Shown here: positions 7,006 through 9,739 of the stretch, one piece after another | Layout of the letters: each line of letters opens with the position of its first letter | Position numbering within the stretch: the first letter of the stretch is position 1 | Origin: Deltaproteobacteria bacterium | GTDB lineage: Bacteria; JAMCPX01 | Assembly (NCBI GenBank): GCA_023489065.1 | Contig: JAMDCL010000126.1 | Coordinates: forward strand, 1 to 9,739 | DNA: 9,739 nucleotides | Direction of reading: 5' to 3' | Position numbers and translations under genes: made by a program | Notes under the pieces: model-generated | Database searches by the model: none | What the model saw: the letters and a program-made list of their open reading frames with translations, nothing else | Told to the model about the DNA's origin: nothing

Positions 7006-7106
7006 ACCCCGTAAGAAAGTTCCGCCCTGTATGGCAGGGATGCTATGATGAATTATAAATCGTTGTAGAAAGATCATGGCTGAAAGTCGAATCTTGGCTA
7101 AGGGGT
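7006..7106 (+). ncRNA. Candidate structured 5' leader RNA of the acn-icd transcript
   Basis: The leader can be drawn as a closed four-way junction. The outer stem pairs ACCCC (7006-7010) with GGGGT (7102-7106) and would start within a few nucleotides of the predicted transcript start. Inside are three hairpins. The first is CCCTG/CAGGG (7025-7029/7035-7039). The second is GCTATGAT with ATCATGGC (7042-7049/7073-7080, 8 bp with one G-U). The third is AGTC with GGCT (7085-7088/7096-7099, weak, one G-U). The aconitase Shine-Dalgarno (7133-7137) lies 26 nt after the junction and is not covered by it. I recognise no known riboswitch class. Folding by eye finds such stems easily, so this is a candidate only. 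Confidence 0.35.
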
Positions 7107-7132
7107 AGATTGAATTGAGAATAGATAAAAAT

Positions 7133-7137
7133 GGAGG
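7133..7137 (+). promoter_or_regulatory. Ribosome binding site deciding the aconitase start
   Basis: GGAGG lies 4 nt before ATG 7142. The spacing is short, but the match to anti-Shine-Dalgarno is strong, and the protein then starts MGQNIVQKI, which fits the family. It rules against the in-frame TTG at 7115, which would add nine residues encoded partly by this site. Confidence 0.75.
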
Positions 7138-7141
7138 CAAT

Positions 7142-9067
7142 ATGGGTCAAAACATTGTACAAAAGATAATTTCATCCCATCTCGTTTCTGGCAGGATGAA
7201 TGCGGGTGAGGAGATCGCCATAAAGATCGATCAAACCCTTACGCAGGATGCTACGGGTACTATGGCTTACCTTCAGTTCGAAGCCATGGGTATCCCCAAG
7301 GTAAAAACCGAATTATCAGTAAGTTACGTAGATCACAACACCCTTCAGACAGGCTTTGAGAATGCCGATGATCATCGGTTTCTTCAAACAATAGCTGCAA
7401 AACACGGTGTATTTTTTTCCAAGCCCGGAAACGGTATATGTCATCAAGTCCATCTTGAAAGGTTTGGAATCCCGGGCAAGACCCTGCTCGGTTCGGACAG
7501 TCATACCCCAACGGGCGGCGGTATCGGTATGATAGCAATAGGAGCCGGAGGGCTCGATGTTGCAGTGGCAATGGGTGGTGGACCTTTTTACCTGAACATG
7601 CCGAAGGCCGTACTGGTACGATTGAAAGGTAAATTGAAGCCCTGGGTGAGTGCAAAAGACATTATCCTTGAACTATTGAAAAGGTTAACGGTAAAAGGCG
7701 GCGTCGGGAAGATCTTCGAGTATGGCGGCGAAGGTGTAAAAACTCTTTCTGTTCCCGAACGGGCAACGATAACCAACATGGGTGCAGAGCTCGGTGCAAC
7801 CACCTCTGTATTTCCAAGTGATGATATGACGAAGGCGTTTATGACGGCACAGGGCAGGGCGAAACAGTGGAAAAGACTCGAGGCGGATAAGGACGCTGCG
7901 TATGATGAGATCATAGATATTGATCTGTCAAAGCTCGTTCCGATGGTGGCACAGCCGCACAGCCCTGATAACGTAGCCGAGATAAAGACCATAGAAGGTT
8001 TAAAGATCAATCAGGCCGCAATCGGAAGCTGCACAAACTCTTCTTACAAGGACATGTCGACCGTTGCAAAGATCCTGAAGGGCAAACACGTTCATCCGGA
8101 TGTCAGTCTCGTTATATCGCCGGGTTCAAAGCAGGTATTGAATATGATATCAAAATCCGGCGCATTGTCCGATATGCTTACAGCCGGAGCAAGGATCCTT
8201 GAGACGGCATGCGGACCGTGTATCGGTATGGGACAGGCTCCTTCGAGCGCCGCAGTATCCCTGAGAACATATAACAGGAACTTTGAAGGCCGCAGCGGTA
8301 CACCGGACGCCGGTGTATATCTGCTGAGCCCGGAAACAGCCGCGTTCTCGGCGATAAAAGGCGTCGTTACGGATCCAAGAAAAATGGGCAAACCGGTCAA
8401 GGTCATGATGCCCAAAAAATTTGTTATCGATGACAGCATGATTATTCCTCCTTCAAAGCACCCTGAATCTATCGAGGTCGTGCGAGGCCCGAATATCAAG
8501 CCTCTTCCAAGGAAAGAACCCATGGCAGACACTATGCAGGGTATCATTATACTCAAGGTTGGCGATAATATTACCACGGACCATATAATGCCCGCCGGCG
8601 CAAAGATCCTTCCCCTTCGATCGAATATACCCGCAATAGCCGAACATGTGTTCGAGCGGGTTGATCCTGAGTTTGCAAAAAGGGCAAAAGCAAACAACGG
8701 CGGATTTATCATCGGTGGTACAAACTACGGTCAGGGGTCAAGCAGGGAACATGCTGCACTTGCACCTATGTACCTTGGCATAAAGGCCGTCATTGCCAGG
8801 TCGTTTGCAAGGATACATTATGCAAATCTCGTCAACTTCGGAATTATGCCTCTGGTCTTTGCCAATGAAACGGATTATGAAATGGTGTCCCAGGGAGATA
8901 CTATCGAGATTAGGGACATAAAAGCACAGATAAAGAGTGGGAATACGGTTCGGGCGAAGGCTGGTTCCGGGAAGGAACTTGTTTTAAGGCATAGCTTGAC
9001 ACCCCGTCAGGTAGACATCATAATTGCCGGTGGATTGTTGAATTACACAGTGAAAAATAACGCATAA
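7142..9067 (+). CDS. acn: Aconitate hydratase (aconitase), Aquifex-type, [4Fe-4S]
   Basis: Aconitase isomerises citrate to isocitrate through cis-aconitate in the cytoplasm, using a [4Fe-4S] cluster. The 641-aa protein has the full order: domains 1-3 with [11 protein letters not shown] (117-127), the first cluster cysteine in GSCTNSS (Cys297), the other two in ACGPCIGMG (Cys357, Cys360), then the swivel domain (about 465-641) with [15 protein letters not shown] (528-542), which holds the catalytic Ser/Arg pair (Ser533, Arg535 by comparison with mitochondrial aconitase). The length is shorter than AcnA/IRP1 (about 890) or AcnB (about 865) and fits the Aquifex-type bacterial aconitases of about 640-660 aa. 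Start chosen at ATG 7142 for its GGAGG site. It has its own promoter and leader, and icd follows after 13 bp, so the pair forms a TCA operon. All key residues are present. Homoaconitase or isopropylmalate isomerase is unlikely, because those usually have separate large and small subunits. Confidence 0.95.
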   Translation: MGQNIVQKIISSHLVSGRMNAGEEIAIKIDQTLTQDATGTMAYLQFEAMGIPKVKTELSVSYVDHNTLQTGFENADDHRFLQTIAAKHGVFFSKPGNGICHQVHLERFGIPGKTLLGSDSHTPTGGGIGMIAIGAGGLDVAVAMGGGPFYLNMPKAVLVRLKGKLKPWVSAKDIILELLKRLTVKGGVGKIFEYGGEGVKTLSVPERATITNMGAELGATTSVFPSDDMTKAFMTAQGRAKQWKRLEADKDAAYDEIIDIDLSKLVPMVAQPHSPDNVAEIKTIEGLKINQAAIGSCTNSSYKDMSTVAKILKGKHVHPDVSLVISPGSKQVLNMISKSGALSDMLTAGARILETACGPCIGMGQAPSSAAVSLRTYNRNFEGRSGTPDAGVYLLSPETAAFSAIKGVVTDPRKMGKPVKVMMPKKFVIDDSMIIPPSKHPESIEVVRGPNIKPLPRKEPMADTMQGIIILKVGDNITTDHIMPAGAKILPLRSNIPAIAEHVFERVDPEFAKRAKANNGGFIIGGTNYGQGSSREHAALAPMYLGIKAVIARSFARIHYANLVNFGIMPLVFANETDYEMVSQGDTIEIRDIKAQIKSGNTVRAKAGSGKELVLRHSLTPRQVDIIIAGGLLNYTVKNNA

Positions 9068-9072
9068 AGGAG
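9066..9072 (+). promoter_or_regulatory. Ribosome binding site of icd
   Basis: AAAGGAG overlaps the last bases of the aconitase stop codon (TAA 9065-9067) and lies 8 nt before ATG 9081. It is a near-ideal site, so icd can initiate independently while still being cotranscribed with acn. Confidence 0.8.
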
Positions 9073-9080
9073 AACATATA

Positions 9081-9739
9081 ATGTCAAAAGAAGGAACCAA
9101 AATAGACTTTAAAAACGATAAGATAGTAGTTCCGGATGATCCGATAATACCTTTTATAGAAGGCGATGGAACAGGGGTTGATATATGGCGCGCATCCGTG
9201 ATGGTTTTTGATGCTGCCGTTCAAAAGGTCTACCGGGGCAAGAAAAAAATAGTCTGGAAAGAAATATATGCCGGTGAAAAGGCATTTAAAAAGTTCAACA
9301 CATGGCTTCCCGATGAAACCCTGAAAGCAATTGAAGAATACATAGTTGGAATAAAGGGACCTCTTACAACACCGGTCGGCGGTGGTATACGGAGTCTGAA
9401 CGTTACCCTCAGGCAGAAACTCAACCTGTTTGCATGCGTTAGACCCGTCAAATACATACAGGGCGTACCAAGCCCTGTGAAACATCCGGAGAAGATGGAT
9501 GTCATTATATTCAGGGAGAATACCGAGGACGTTTACTCAGGCATAGAATGGGCACAGGGCACGCCGGAGGCTGTTAAGGTTATAAAGTTTCTGAAAGAAG
9601 AAATGGGTGCAAAGATGCGGGATGATGCCGGCATCGGCATAAAGCCCATCAGTATTACCGGAACAAAGCAACTCATGCGTATGGCAATACAGTATGCACT
9701 GGACAAGAAGAGAAAGAGGTCCCTTTATTCCAACTATGT
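9081..9739 (+). CDS. icd: NADP-type isocitrate dehydrogenase, N-terminal part (3' end outside window)
   Basis: Icd oxidatively decarboxylates isocitrate to 2-oxoglutarate with, in this subfamily, NADP+. The 219 residues seen are collinear with E. coli Icd from its N-terminus: [14 protein letters not shown] (21-34), [22 protein letters not shown] split over 91-112, FACVRPVKY (117-125), PSPVKHPE (130-137), [14 protein letters not shown] (144-157) and [10 protein letters not shown]. Isocitrate-binding residues are present: Ser105, Asn107, Arg111, Arg121, Arg145, plus Tyr152. Ser105 corresponds to E. coli Ser113, the AceK phosphorylation site. The catalytic lysine, metal-binding aspartates and cofactor-specificity residues lie beyond the window, so NADP use is inferred from overall similarity. 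The gene follows aconitase by 13 bp with a strong ribosome binding site. The last ~20 bases (SLYSNY) do not match the expected SVTLVHKG-like strand, probably a sequence-quality problem at the end. Confidence 0.94.
   Translation, partial: MSKEGTKIDFKNDKIVVPDDPIIPFIEGDGTGVDIWRASVMVFDAAVQKVYRGKKKIVWKEIYAGEKAFKKFNTWLPDETLKAIEEYIVGIKGPLTTPVGGGIRSLNVTLRQKLNLFACVRPVKYIQGVPSPVKHPEKMDVIIFRENTEDVYSGIEWAQGTPEAVKVIKFLKEEMGAKMRDDAGIGIKPISITGTKQLMRMAIQYALDKKRKRSLYSNY

Larger units (their letters stand above)
6932..7020 (+). repeat. 10-bp direct repeat flanking the acn promoter
   Basis: GTAAGAAAGT occurs at 6932-6941 and again at 7011-7020, 79 bp apart (start to start). One copy lies upstream of the -35 box and one just after the expected transcription start. 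The first copy overlaps the left arm of the possible terminator; the second lies in the single-stranded part of the drawn leader junction. It could be a paired regulator site, or chance in AT-rich sequence. Confidence 0.4.

Noticed and set aside
7025..7039. Hairpin CCCTG/CAGGG as an intrinsic terminator or attenuator
   Set aside because: No T-run follows the right arm, so it cannot act as a classic intrinsic terminator.
7031..7068. Short leader-peptide frames (MAGML at 7031, MMNYKSL at 7045)
   Set aside because: Five and seven codons with only a weak AGGG nearby and no run of regulatory codons; they overlap a hairpin arm and look accidental.
7115..7141. TTG at 7115 as the aconitase start
   Set aside because: It would add nine residues translated from the leader and through the GGAGG site; ATG 7142 has the stronger site and a family-like N-terminus.

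Overview
The window is a stretch of chromosome from a Gram-negative (diderm) bacterium. It has an outer membrane to build, shown by TamB, an Omp85 barrel protein and a SurA-like periplasmic protein. It also has an oxidative TCA branch, shown by an Aquifex-type aconitase followed by NADP-type isocitrate dehydrogenase. Gene order and protein style fit Desulfobacterota (former Deltaproteobacteria) or a relative, but this is inferred from family resemblance and no marker in the window proves it. All genes are on the + strand. I see no mobile element, CRISPR array, rRNA or tRNA.

Region 1 (1-6875) is a tightly packed envelope-biogenesis operon that starts before the window. It holds the C-terminal part of TamB; a BamA/TamA-type Omp85 protein with what I read as seven POTRA repeats; a short SurA-like periplasmic chaperone with no prolyl-isomerase domain; and a RimK-type ATP-grasp glutamate ligase. 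Stop and start codons overlap (TGATG) at tamB/omp85 and at surA-like/rimK, which indicates translational coupling. The Omp85 gene is broken near its 3' end. A one-base frame change near 5047-5054 puts a TAA before the last barrel strands, yet those strands are intact in the next frame (5052-5285). The lesion is therefore either very recent or a sequence error.

Region 2 (6876-7141) is the only sizeable intergenic stretch and is rich in signals: an AT-rich hairpin with a T-run, a promoter with a perfect TTGACA box, a dyad symmetry over the -10 region, a 10-bp direct repeat flanking the promoter, and a leader of about 100 nt that can be drawn as a closed four-way junction. I match it to no known riboswitch class.

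Region 3 (7142-9739) is a TCA operon. Aconitase (641 aa, all three cluster cysteines present) is followed 13 bp later by icd, which runs off the end of the window. Together they convert citrate to 2-oxoglutarate. The last ~20 bases of icd do not read as the family should, which suggests a poor contig end.

The most useful leads are the structured leader and operator in front of acn-icd, the frameshifted seven-POTRA Omp85 gene, and a RimK ligase coupled to an outer-membrane assembly operon.
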